A program made the position numbers and the translations under genes. Below, in pieces: positions 1 to 10,000 of a stretch of 64,000 nucleotides of DNA; the first letter of the stretch is position 1; each line of letters starts with the position of its first letter. Under the pieces are notes generated by a model. It did no database searches, was not told where the DNA came from, and saw only the letters and a program-made list of their open reading frames with translations. This stretch comes from JAHJQZ01 sp963676075 (GTDB lineage: Bacteria > Pseudomonadota > Alphaproteobacteria > Rhizobiales > Devosiaceae): assembly GCA_963676075.2 (NCBI GenBank), contig CAXXNZ010000009.1, positions 1 to 64,000 of the forward strand, given 5' to 3'.

Positions 1-295
1 GGGCGGTGCTGACGTCGCCCGCCGGCGCGGAGATGGCGTCGCCCGCCTTGACCGGCCAGGATTTGGTGCCCTTGGTGTAGGTGCCCTCTCCCTGCAGGAT
101 AACGAACAGCTCTTCGTTGTTGTGGTGGTTGTGACGCGGGTAGCCGGTCTTGCCCGGCGGCACGACCATGTATTGCATGCCGAGCTTTTCCGTGCCGATG
201 GCGCCGCCGACGCGCGTGGTGATCGCCTCGAAGCGCCCCTTGCGGTGGTGCTTGCTCTCCAGCTCGAAAATGTTGGCGAAGGGCTTGTCGGTCAT
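1..295 (-). CDS. Cupin-domain protein (partial, C-terminus outside window)
   Basis: The 98 visible residues begin at an ATG whose first bases overlap the stop of the upstream cupin gene (ATGA), so the two are translationally coupled. A cupin motif 1 is visible as the His/Glu cluster RHNHHNNEELFVILQGEG, followed by a WPVKAGDAISAPAG turn, which is typical of a single conserved beta-barrel domain. The metal ligands (His-x-His and Glu) appear present. The gene is a paralogue of its upstream neighbour. It lies in the same operon as the cysteine desulfurase and sufB, but its substrate cannot be read from the sequence. The C-terminal part lies beyond the left edge. Confidence 0.8.
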   Translation of the reverse strand, partial: MTDKPFANIFELESKHHRKGRFEAITTRVGGAIGTEKLGMQYMVVPPGKTGYPRHNHHNNEELFVILQGEGTYTKGTKSWPVKAGDAISAPAGDVSTA

Positions 296-801
296 TTCGC
301 GCTCTCCTCACCGTCCCAGTAGTCGAGCGCCTGTTCCTGGCGTCCGATGAACCGGTAGCGAAAGTCCGGATCACCTTCCCGTCCGCGGCTGGTCACCGAG
401 AACTTCCCGCTGTCCGGATATTCGCAGATGTCGATCTGCGCCTTGGAGGAAATCGCCAGATATTTCAGCGGCTCGCTGCCAGTGTTGAAGATCTGGTGCG
501 CCGTTTCCGGTCCACCGAGCGGCGCGCCCAGCACATCGCCGCCGGCAATGGCATAGCGCGCGTCGCCGTACCGGTATTCGCCCTGCCCGGACAGGATGAC
601 AAACATCTCGTCCTCGGCATGGTGGGAATGGAACGGACAGGCGCTCTTGCCCGGCAGTACCTCGGTGTAGTTCGCTCCAAGCCGGGTCAGCATGAGCGGC
701 ACCCCGACCGGCGCGTCGGCAGATTCGAAAATGCCACCTTCACGCACATGGTCGAGCGCAAGTCCGCTGAGGGTCAAAACCGGCTTGGGAGCTTCAGTCA
801 C
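292..801 (-). CDS. Cupin-domain protein
   Basis: The chosen start is the GTG at 801, which overlaps the stop of the preceding small membrane-protein gene. A longer reading to 987 would only shadow that gene. The product is about 169 residues. The cupin motif HSHHAEDEMFVILSGQGEY supplies His/His/Glu metal ligands, and a second motif follows around GAPLGGPETAHQIFN. The C-terminal tail (EYPDSGKFSV, then YRFIGR and DYWDGEE) is typical of stand-alone cupins found in Rhizobiales. It belongs to the operon running from the cysteine desulfurase and overlaps the next cupin by 4 nt. A role in iron-sulfur biology is only suggested by position. Confidence 0.8.
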   Translation of the reverse strand: MTEAPKPVLTLSGLALDHVREGGIFESADAPVGVPLMLTRLGANYTEVLPGKSACPFHSHHAEDEMFVILSGQGEYRYGDARYAIAGGDVLGAPLGGPETAHQIFNTGSEPLKYLAISSKAQIDICEYPDSGKFSVTSRGREGDPDFRYRFIGRQEQALDYWDGEESAK

Positions 802-997
802 TTGCTGCTCCTCGTCATGAAGAACTTGACCAGAACGCCGGCCAGCAAGAAGACGACGACGAGCATCGCGACGGAGATCAGAACACTGCCACGCCATAAG
901 GGCATCAGGACCAGCATGCCGAGAAAGGTGCATACGCCGACGAAGAAGGCATAGTGCACTCTGGGTTCGGCCGGCGTCAGGAGCCACTTGATGTCCA

Positions 998-998
<1 letters not shown>
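798..998 (-). CDS. Small two-helix membrane protein in suf operon
   Basis: A 66-residue protein whose ATG overlaps the sufB stop codon (TAATG) and whose own stop overlaps the GTG of the next gene, so it is tightly coupled in the operon. Two hydrophobic segments are visible at about residues 15-33 and 38-58, with a short basic C-terminus (KFFMTRSSK). I do not recognise a family. The tight coupling on both sides argues that it is a real gene. Inference only: a membrane partner of the downstream cupins, or an unrelated passenger. Confidence 0.7.
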
Positions 999-2530
<1,532 letters not shown>

Positions 2531-2550
2531 ATTCGCCTCGCTGGCCGCCC

Positions 2551-3708
2551 TCAGGCAGCTCTTTCCTTGTTTGATCTCCGCCGGCGCTCAAGCACCTTGG
2601 CGAAACCCGCCGCAAAGGCGGCAATATCTTCCTGCGTCGATGACCAGCCAAGGCTCAACCTCAGCGCGCCATCCATCAGCTTTTCATTCACGCCCATGGC
2701 CGCAAGCACGTGGCTCTTACCAACCTTGCCCGAGGAACACGCAGACCCCGAGGAGATCTGTATGCCCTCGAGATCGAGCGCCATCATGGCAACCGCCGCC
2801 GAAAGTCCGGGAACGGCGAAACTCACGCAATTGCCCATCCTTTCGGCACCGGCGCCGAAAATCACGACATCGGACGCCAGCGCCGAGATCTCGGCTTCGG
2901 TCCTGGCGCTCAGAGCTTCGACCCCGGCAGCCGCATAGGCCGTTGAAAAGTGTTCCGCCGCCGCACCGAACCCGGCAATCGCCAGCAAACCTTCCGTGCC
3001 ACCGCGCCGGCCCATCTCCTGGCCACCGCCGGGAATGAGGCGTACATCGTAGCAGTGCGGCTTGACCAGCAGCGCCGCCGCACCCGCCGGACCGCCGATC
3101 TTGTGGCCCGATATCGCCATCATATCGGTAGCGCGGGCCGAAAAACCAAGGTCGCGCTTGCCGAAAGCCTGGACCGCATCGACGATCAGTACGTGCCGGG
3201 TCGGCCCGACCAGTTTCTCGATCTCGGCGATGGGCTGGACGACGCCGGTTTCGTTGTTGACCATCTGGAAGGCGAAAAGCGCCGGGGCTTCCGCCGCGTC
3301 GAGCCGCTCCAGTACCGCTGCGATTTCATCGAGCTTGAGCACGCCTTCGGCATCGATGCCAATTCTGGTCAGCTTCAGCCCGCTCGCCTCCGCCGCCCGC
3401 AGCACCGCCAGATGCTCGCCTGCGCCGACGATCACCTCGCCTGCCGCGAATGCTTTGGCGCCGCCGATAATCGCCTGGGTCAGAGCCTCGGTCGCCGAGC
3501 CCGTGAACACCACGTCGCGCCGCTCGGCACCGGCGCCCTTGGCAACCGCGCCGCGCGCCCTGTCGATGGCCGCGCGCACCGTGCGTCCGCCGGTATGGAC
3601 CGAGGACGGATTGCCGACGAGTCCGAGCGCCGCCCGCACTGCTTCGGCTGCTTCGGGAAGCATCGGCGCGCTGGCATTGTGATCGAGATAGATCGATCTC
3701 TTCGACAT
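2551..3708 (-). CDS. Cysteine desulfurase (NifS/IscS type) of the suf operon
   Basis: A PLP-dependent enzyme that removes sulfur from L-cysteine as a persulfide and donates it to Fe-S assembly. It has 385 residues when started at the ATG at 3708, which follows a GGAG site; the 17 extra upstream codons lack one. Visible: YLDHNASAP at the N-terminus, the PLP lysine in SGHKIGG (about K203) and the catalytic cysteine in SSGSACSSG (about C324). That cysteine context is the group I (NifS/IscS) form, not the short SufS form. It is the first gene of the operon and is preceded by an Irr-type palindrome. It could be named sufS by context or iscS/nifS by sequence. Confidence 0.95.
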   Translation of the reverse strand: MSKRSIYLDHNASAPMLPEAAEAVRAALGLVGNPSSVHTGGRTVRAAIDRARGAVAKGAGAERRDVVFTGSATEALTQAIIGGAKAFAAGEVIVGAGEHLAVLRAAEASGLKLTRIGIDAEGVLKLDEIAAVLERLDAAEAPALFAFQMVNNETGVVQPIAEIEKLVGPTRHVLIVDAVQAFGKRDLGFSARATDMMAISGHKIGGPAGAAALLVKPHCYDVRLIPGGGQEMGRRGGTEGLLAIAGFGAAAEHFSTAYAAAGVEALSARTEAEISALASDVVIFGAGAERMGNCVSFAVPGLSAAVAMMALDLEGIQISSGSACSSGKVGKSHVLAAMGVNEKLMDGALRLSLGWSSTQEDIAAFAAGFAKVLERRRRSNKERAA

Positions 3709-3765
3709 TAGGGCTCCTACCGTCACCGTTTGGTGAGGGTCATCGGCGTTAAAGGCCAAACAATT

Positions 3766-3779
3766 CTTGAATTTTCAAG
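3766..3779. promoter_or_regulatory. Possible second operator in the suf promoter region
   Basis: Inverted repeat CTTGAA-TT-TTCAAG, with perfect 6-bp arms, lies between the Irr-like box and the cysteine desulfurase start. It sits where the promoter core might be. It does not fit the RirA box (TGA-N9-TCA). It could be a site for an Rrf2/IscR-type repressor or a chance AT-rich repeat. Confidence 0.3.
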
Positions 3780-3831
3780 CACGCCTTGGCTAAAAGGGGC
3801 GCGCCGTACGCCTAGAAACGTGGCGCACGGA

Positions 3832-3858
3832 ACTAGTTTTGAATCATTCTAAACTAGT
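3832..3858. promoter_or_regulatory. Iron-responsive (Irr/ICE-like) palindrome before suf operon
   Basis: A 27-bp palindrome centred on 3845 with one mismatched base pair. Its core at 3837-3853 reads TTTTGAATCATTCTAAA. This matches the rhizobial ICE consensus TTTAGAA-N3-TTCTAAA, bound by the haem-sensing regulator Irr, at 13 of 14 defined positions. It lies between the divergent cysteine desulfurase and hydrolase genes, about 125 bp from each start. Irr control of suf operons is known in Rhizobiales; binding here is inferred from the match. Confidence 0.75.
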
Positions 3859-3961
3859 CCTATACCCAGTTTTTACGAAGCGTGTACGCTTTCGTCAAGC
3901 CGCGGTCGGTTCCGATCGCGTCTGAAACAAGCGGTGGCAACGCCACCCAAGGAGTGCGGAA

Positions 3962-4624
3962 ATGCCAGAAGTGATTTTCAACGGACCTGCCGGACGCCTT
4001 GAAGGGCGCTACCAGCCGGGCAAATCGGCCAACAGTCCGTGCGCCATCGTGCTTCATCCGCACCCCGAATTCGGCGGCACTATGAACAATCAGGTGGTCT
4101 ATCACCTGTTCTACATGTTTGTGGAACGTGGCTTTTCCGTGCTGCGCTTCAACTCGCGCGGCGTCGGCCGCTCGCAGGGCCTGTTCGACCACGGCGTCGG
4201 CGAGTTGTCGGACGCAGCGGCGGCTCTCGACTGGCTGCAGTCGCTCAATCGCGAATCGAAGGGCTGCTGGATCGCCGGCTTTTCCTTCGGCGCCTGGATC
4301 GGCATGCAACTGCTGATGCGCCGTCCGGAAGTCGAGGGCTTCATTTCGGTCGCCCCGCAGGAGAACCTTTATGATTTCTCCTTCCTCGCCCCCTGCCCGT
4401 CTTCGGGCCTGATCATCCATGGAGAGGAAGACCGCGTCACCCCGCCGGCCTCGGTGCAGAAACTGGTGGACAAGCTCAAGACCCAGAAGGGCATCACCAT
4501 CGAGCAGCAGATCGTGCCCGGCGCCAACCACTTCTTCGAGAATCATGTCGAGGAACTGATCGAACGCAGCGCCGAGTATCTCGACCGGCGCCGCGCCGAT
4601 ATTGCCGCGGGCGGTGGCCGGTAG
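3962..4624 (+). CDS. Alpha/beta hydrolase (COG2945-like)
   Basis: A 220-residue serine hydrolase of the short dienelactone-hydrolase-like type, without signal peptide. The oxyanion region HPHPEFGGTMNN, the arginine-rich FNSRGVGRS strand-turn, the nucleophile elbow GFSFGAW, an acid at HGEEDRVTPP and the catalytic histidine in PGANHFFENH are all visible and in order. The start follows AAGGAG. It is divergent from the suf operon and shares its intergenic region. The substrate is unknown; related proteins are annotated only as alpha/beta hydrolases. Confidence 0.88.
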   Translation: MPEVIFNGPAGRLEGRYQPGKSANSPCAIVLHPHPEFGGTMNNQVVYHLFYMFVERGFSVLRFNSRGVGRSQGLFDHGVGELSDAAAALDWLQSLNRESKGCWIAGFSFGAWIGMQLLMRRPEVEGFISVAPQENLYDFSFLAPCPSSGLIIHGEEDRVTPPASVQKLVDKLKTQKGITIEQQIVPGANHFFENHVEELIERSAEYLDRRRADIAAGGGR

Positions 4625-4650
4625 AGACGTCATTCACGGCGATACGAGAG

Positions 4651-4735
4651 GAACCTCATCCTGAGCTTGTCGAAGGACGAGGTTCCGTATTCCCGCTTCA
4701 TGGTTCGACACGCTCACCATGAGGCTCTCGCAGCC
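4651..4735. repeat. Intergenic palindromic repeat (REP-like)
   Basis: Two imperfect hairpins lie side by side. One is GAACCTC...GAGGTTC at 4651-4685, enclosing CATCCTGAGCTTGTCGAAGGACG. The other is CTTCATGGT...ACCATGAGG at about 4697-4724. The first resembles the element at 40523-40577, so it belongs to a dispersed repeat family. It fills the gap before tyrS and runs up to its ribosome-binding region. Confidence 0.65.
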
Positions 4736-4748
4736 AAGAAACAGTACC

Positions 4749-5990
4749 ATGACCAAGTTCAAATCCGATTTCCTGCAAGTTCTCGATGAGCGCGGCTTCA
4801 TCGCCCAGATCTCCGATCCCGAAGGGCTCGACGCCCTTGCGTCGAAGGAAAAGATCACCGGCTATGTCGGCTACGACGCCACCGCCACCTCGATCCACAT
4901 CGGCAACCTGATCACCGTCACCCTGCTCTACTGGCTTCAGGAGACGGGCCACACCGCCATCTCGCTGATGGGCGGCGGCACCTCGATGGTCGGCGATCCC
5001 TCGTTCCGCGATGACCAGCGCCAGCTTCTGAGCGTCGAGAAGATCAATTCCAACATCGAGAGCATCAAGCGCGTCTACGGCCGTATCCTCAATTATGAGG
5101 GGTCCAATCCGGCGATCATGGCCAACAATGCCGATTGGCTGATGAAGCTCAACTATGTCGAGTTCCTGCGCGACGTCGGCCGGCACTTCTCGGTCAACCG
5201 CATGCTCAGCTTCGACAGCGTCAAATTGAGGCTCGACCGCGAGCAGTCGCTCAGCTTCCTCGAGTTCAACTACATGATCATGCAGGGCTACGATTTCGTC
5301 GAGATCAACAAGCGTTATGGCTGCGTGTTGCAGATGGGCGGCTCGGACCAGTGGGGCAACATCATAAATGGCGTCGACCTCGGCCACCGCATGCTCGACA
5401 AGCAGTTCTACGCCCTGACGACGCCGCTTCTGACCACATCGTCCGGCGCCAAGATGGGCAAAAGTGCCAACGGCGCCGTCTGGCTCAACGCCGACATGTT
5501 CAGCCCCTATGATTTCTGGCAGTACTGGCGCAATTGCGAGGACGCCGACATCGAGCGCTTCCTCAAGATCTTCACCCGCCTGCCGCTCAACGAAATCGCC
5601 AGGATCGCCAAGGCCGACGTCAACGACGCCAAGAAGATCCTCGCTACCGAGGCGACAGCCATCGTTCATGGCCGCGAGGCCGCCGAACAGGCTGCCGAGA
5701 CGGCGCGCGCCACCTTCGAACAGGGCGCCATCGACCTCAGCCTGCCGACCACCGAGATCGCAATGGGCGAGCTCAAGGCCGGCACCGGTCTTCTGGCAAC
5801 CTTCGTCGCCGCCGGTCTCGCCGGCTCGAACGGCGAAGCGCGCCGGCATCTCAGCGCCGGGGCCCTCAAGATCAACGACGCTGCGGTTTCGGACGAACGC
5901 GGCACGCTGACCGATGCCGACCTGTTGCCCGAAGGTGTCATCAAGCTCTCGGTCGGCAAGAAAAAGCACGCCCTCATCAAACCGGTCTGA
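4749..5990 (+). CDS. tyrS: Tyrosyl-tRNA synthetase
   Basis: Charges tRNA-Tyr in the cytosol. The product has 413 residues from the ATG at 4749; ten further codons upstream run into a repeat and look non-coding. Class I signatures are visible: HIGNL (H50) for HIGH, and KMGKS (from K235) for KMSKS. The tyrosine-binding segment YDFVEINKRYGC is followed by QMGGSDQWGNI. A C-terminal S4 RNA-binding domain ends in KLSVGKKKHALIKPV. It is the bacterial TyrS form of usual length. The next gene, a beta-lactamase, begins 8 bp after the stop, so the two are probably co-transcribed. Confidence 0.97.
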   Translation: MTKFKSDFLQVLDERGFIAQISDPEGLDALASKEKITGYVGYDATATSIHIGNLITVTLLYWLQETGHTAISLMGGGTSMVGDPSFRDDQRQLLSVEKINSNIESIKRVYGRILNYEGSNPAIMANNADWLMKLNYVEFLRDVGRHFSVNRMLSFDSVKLRLDREQSLSFLEFNYMIMQGYDFVEINKRYGCVLQMGGSDQWGNIINGVDLGHRMLDKQFYALTTPLLTTSSGAKMGKSANGAVWLNADMFSPYDFWQYWRNCEDADIERFLKIFTRLPLNEIARIAKADVNDAKKILATEATAIVHGREAAEQAAETARATFEQGAIDLSLPTTEIAMGELKAGTGLLATFVAAGLAGSNGEARRHLSAGALKINDAAVSDERGTLTDADLLPEGVIKLSVGKKKHALIKPV

Positions 5991-5998
5991 TCCGGGCG

Positions 5999-6841
5999 AT
6001 GGCGCCAGCCGGGAAATCACTGTGGCTGACCGCGAGCATGGCGTTCGTCGCCCTGCTCGCGGCGGTTGTGCCGGTACGCGCCTATGCGAATACCGTGTGT
6101 ACCCTCATCACGGACATCGCGACCGGCGCGATCCTGGTCGAGGACGGGGAGTGCCGCGCGCGGGTCACGCCGGCGTCGACCTTCAAGATCCCCCTTGCCG
6201 TCATGGGTTTCGACAATGGCTTCCTGACCGATGCCCACGCGCCGGTTCTGTCCTTTCGCAAGGGCGATCCCGACTGGGGCGGCGCCAACTGGCGGCGTGA
6301 CACCGATCCGTCCGACTGGCTGCGCTATTCGGTCGTCTGGTACTCCCAGCGCATTACGCACGCCCTGGGTGCGCGTGCACTGAGGCAATATGCCGAGAGC
6401 TTTCAGTACGGAAACGCCGACTTCTCAGGCGACCCCGGCGAGGACAACGGTCTCGAACGCGCCTGGATCGCGTCATCGCTACAGGTGTCTCCGCTCGAAC
6501 AGGTTCGTTTCTGGGAAAAGCTGATCCAGTCACGCCTGCCCGTTTCCGATGCTGCCATGACTCAGACACGGGCCATTATCGGCAGCTGGGAAAAGGGAAG
6601 CTGGACCTTGCACGGCAAGACCGGGTCGGCCTATCCGCGTCGCGCCGATCGCAGCTTCGATTACGCCCATGGCTGGGGTTGGTTCGTCGGTTGGGGCGAA
6701 CATGACGGCAGGGTTTTGGCGTTTGCTCGTCTGACGCAAGCGAGCCAGCGCCGGAAAGGCTCGGAAGGGAACCGTGCGCAAGACGCCCTTCTCGCGGAGT
6801 GGCCCACCCTGATGGCCCGGATAGGCAACGGGGCACCCTGA
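5999..6841 (+). CDS. Class D (OXA-type) beta-lactamase
   Basis: A 280-residue periplasmic serine hydrolase with an N-terminal signal peptide (hydrophobic stretch about residues 8-27, cleavage after VRAYA). All class D motifs are present in order: STFK with S60 and the carbamylatable K63, SVV at 111-113, YGN at 137-139, KTG at 207-209, and the GWFVGW strand. Known class D enzymes hydrolyse penicillins and some cephalosporins or carbapenems; the spectrum cannot be read here. A BlaR-sensor identity is unlikely because there is no N-terminal membrane transducer. The gene starts 8 bp after tyrS, inside an otherwise housekeeping neighbourhood. Confidence 0.93.
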   Translation: MAPAGKSLWLTASMAFVALLAAVVPVRAYANTVCTLITDIATGAILVEDGECRARVTPASTFKIPLAVMGFDNGFLTDAHAPVLSFRKGDPDWGGANWRRDTDPSDWLRYSVVWYSQRITHALGARALRQYAESFQYGNADFSGDPGEDNGLERAWIASSLQVSPLEQVRFWEKLIQSRLPVSDAAMTQTRAIIGSWEKGSWTLHGKTGSAYPRRADRSFDYAHGWGWFVGWGEHDGRVLAFARLTQASQRRKGSEGNRAQDALLAEWPTLMARIGNGAP

Positions 6842-6987
6842 CGGCTGATATCCGCATCGACGCCTGAACAGATCCTGTTCAAGTTGAAGTGGTCGCGACC
6901 GGCCTTCCGCCCTTGTTTTGTCGACCATCCAGGGCTTCGACAGGCTCTGAGAAAAAGCCCTCTCCTCCGTTCCAGATCGCGCTCTTG

Positions 6988-7022
6988 AGCCTTTCACTGT
7001 TTCACGGAAACAGTGAAAGGCT
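6988..7022. terminator. Perfect 16-bp hairpin between convergent genes
   Basis: AGCCTTTCACTGTTTC at 6988-7003 pairs perfectly with 7007-7022 around an ACG loop. It lies between the convergent beta-lactamase and AsmA-like genes, so it could end transcription from both sides. No U-run follows on either strand, so it may instead be a repeat remnant or act as an RNA 3' end stabiliser. Confidence 0.5.
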
Positions 7023-7038
7023 CCAAGTTCTTGCTTTA

Positions 7039-7084
7039 TCGCATTTCCGGACGGTGAACCGGTGTCCACTTCACCTGGAAATGC
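7039..7084. repeat. Imperfect palindrome (REP-like)
   Basis: GCATTTCC...GGAAATGC arms with inner GGTGAA/TTCACC arms enclose GGTGTCCAC. A similar GTGTCCACTT core occurs at 59691-59706. It abuts the stop of the AsmA-like gene. Confidence 0.5.
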
Positions 7085-7085
7085 T

Positions 7086-10000
7086 TTATTGCGCCGGCGC
7101 AACTTCGCGCGGCGCCTCGGTGGCGCGGAACTCGAACAGCGAGCGGAAGATTCCGGGCGCCAGGATCGATGCGGGATTGACGATGAACTCGGGCTTGTCG
7201 AGGTCGCCGCGTATGGCAAAGGTCACACCGACCAGCCCCTCGCCATCGCGCCCGCCGAGGATCTGTCCGATGATCGGCAGTTTCTGGAACAGGTTGTTGA
7301 GTCCGAACAGCGGGATATAGGTGCCGGTCAGATCGTACTGTCGCGACTTGGTGTAGATGAAGCCCTTGAGCGTGGCGCCGATCGAGCCGCCGTCGAGCAC
7401 CGCATCGGTCAGTTCGATCCGGTCGGAACGTCTGATGAAGCTCGCCTGTGCATTCTGGAAATTGAGCCGGTTCTCGTTGGCGATCAGCTTGCGGGAATCC
7501 TTGTGGTTGCCAAGGATCTCGGCAACCTTGGCCTCGTCGACGATGGAGAAGTCCTTGAGGCGGATCTCACCGTAGTCGACGCCCTCACGGGCATCGGTCT
7601 TGAGCGTCAGGCTGCCCGAGCCCCCGAGCAGGCGCGGGTAGATGTTGAGGAAGCGCAGGACCGTGCCGACATCGTTGAACGCCACCGTCATCAGCCGTCC
7701 GCCAGTGGTCGGGTTCGAGGTCAAAGACACCGTATTTCCATCGGTGAACTGGGCCTGAAGCGAGGCATCGAGCAGGTCTTCGCCCTTTATGTCGAGGCCG
7801 AATTCGACATTGTATGCGGTCACACCATAATAGCCGACTGCCCGCTTGAGCTTGGCGTCGATGACGAGTTCCTCGGACACGGAGGTCGCCTGAGGCGCGC
7901 CCGTCGAGGTCTTGTCGAGGGCAAAATAGCGTTTGAGCATCGGTTTCAGGTCGAACTGATCGCCGGACAGGCTGACCTTGTATCCGCTCTCGTCGCCCGG
8001 CGTGACGCTGAGCTGGGCCGCATCGCCCCCGGACAGGGCAAAATCGCTGAAATCGGCAGAGATCAGCCCCTTTTCGCTGTCAAAATCGAGATCGCCCTTA
8101 ACCCGCACACTGGAAAAACCGAGATCGATCTTGGTGACCTTGGTCAGCGTGCCTTCGGTGTGGATCTCGGCATTGACAGTTCCGGGAACGCCGACCTGCT
8201 TGCCGAGCCCGACATCCTTCAGATTGAGCCGCGCTTCTGTCAGGTCGGCGGCGATCTGCAGTCCACCATCATCGAGCGGCTTGGCGACGAACCGTATCTT
8301 GCCCGACATCAGGTCGGAGAAATCGAAGCCGAAGTTCTTGAACTCGGCGACATCGACCGTCGAGGCAACCTTGATATCGGCGGGCGCATCGCCGCCGCCA
8401 TCGAGCACCAGTTCGGCCGCGACGCCGTCGAGGGACGCCGTGCCGGCGACGTGATAGGCGTCGGGGGTGGCCTGGAAGCTCAGCTGGCCATCCGAGATCA
8501 TGCGGTCCGCAATCTTTTCGGCGCTGGCAAAGTTCAGTGTCGTGCCGTTGACGGCGTAGTCGACAGCGATCGGCGCCGGGCCATGCCCGAAGGTGAGCGT
8601 CAGCACGCCGGACCCGTCCACCTGGCCGGAAATCCTGCGGGCGTTGAACGGCAGCCCGAACCCTTCGACGACACCCGGGGACTGGCTTTCGGCAAACCCG
8701 ATAAGCGCCGGAATCTGCCCTTTCACGTCACCCGAGAACTCAACCACCGTCCGGTTGACGTCGCCGGCGTCGATCTGCACTGCGCCATTGGTGAAGCTGA
8801 ACTGTCCCTTGTCCGAGACGATCCGGGTCGAGGCAATGGTCACCGAGGTCTTGTTGTCCCTAAGCGTCAGCTTCGCGTCACCACCGAGCGCCACCGGCGT
8901 GAAGCCTTCTGTCGGAATGAGCGTCACGTCCGAGCCGACAAGATCGATCCAGGCGGTGTTCGGTGGCAGCGGCTGATCCCCCTCGGGATCGATTGCACCG
9001 ACGGGGGCCTTGAACTTCAGCGTACCGGTCTTCATGTGGCCGCGAACGATGTGATTGACGAACCACTCGCGTCCGCCGCGCGCGATGAAATAGGGCCACA
9101 AACGCTTGAGATCATCGGCGCTCGCCCCCTCGCCCCCAACCTCGAGATCGACGCCGATGCCATCGCGAACCATATCGAAACGGCCCTTGGCGCGGATCTC
9201 GACCCCCGGTTTTGTCGCCACCAGCTTGTCGATGCCGATGGTGCCGTAAAGCGGCGCCGACCAGCCCCTGACATCGACCTCGGAGAATGGCGTATCGGGA
9301 GTCTGCATGTCGTTGGGCGTTAACACAAGGTCCTTGAGCTTCAAGGACATCGCCACCATCGGTCCGTAGACGTCATCAAGTCCGAGAGCGAATTCGCCGG
9401 ACAGGCGCGTACTCGATTTGCCGACGAACAAGGTTCCCTCATGCAGCGTGAACTGGGCAGCTCCCGGATCCCAATCGAGCCCAAACCGCCCGGCGCTGAT
9501 GCCGAAGTAATTGTGACGAAGGCGAAGCTCCGTTCCGGTCAGGTCAATGGTGAAGGCGCCGTGCGCGATTGCGCCATCGGGCGTGTAGTCGAGCACCCCG
9601 GACAGCGCGCCGCCACCCTTGACTGCCAGCAGCGCATCCGGGTCATCGAGCGCCGGCATCAAGGCCGAGAAATCGAGATTATCGAAGGACAACTGCAGCC
9701 GCGACGTGCCGTCACCAACGGTCTCGCGCGAGAAACTGCCGGTGATGGTACGATCCGCCAGAACCGCCCCGAGCGTGCCCGTGGTCGGCTTGCCATTGGT
9801 GCCGGGCACGATGCGTGCTTCCAGATCGTCGTAGCGTCTGACGATCGACAGAACCGGATCGATGAACTCCATCGAGCCGCCCCGTACCTGCAGCCGGGAA
9901 AAACGCCCCTGGCGGGCCTGGGTTTCCAGACCGACAATGGATTGCTCCATGGCGTCGAAATTATAGATCAGCCAGTCATTGTCCGACCTCAAGCCAATGC

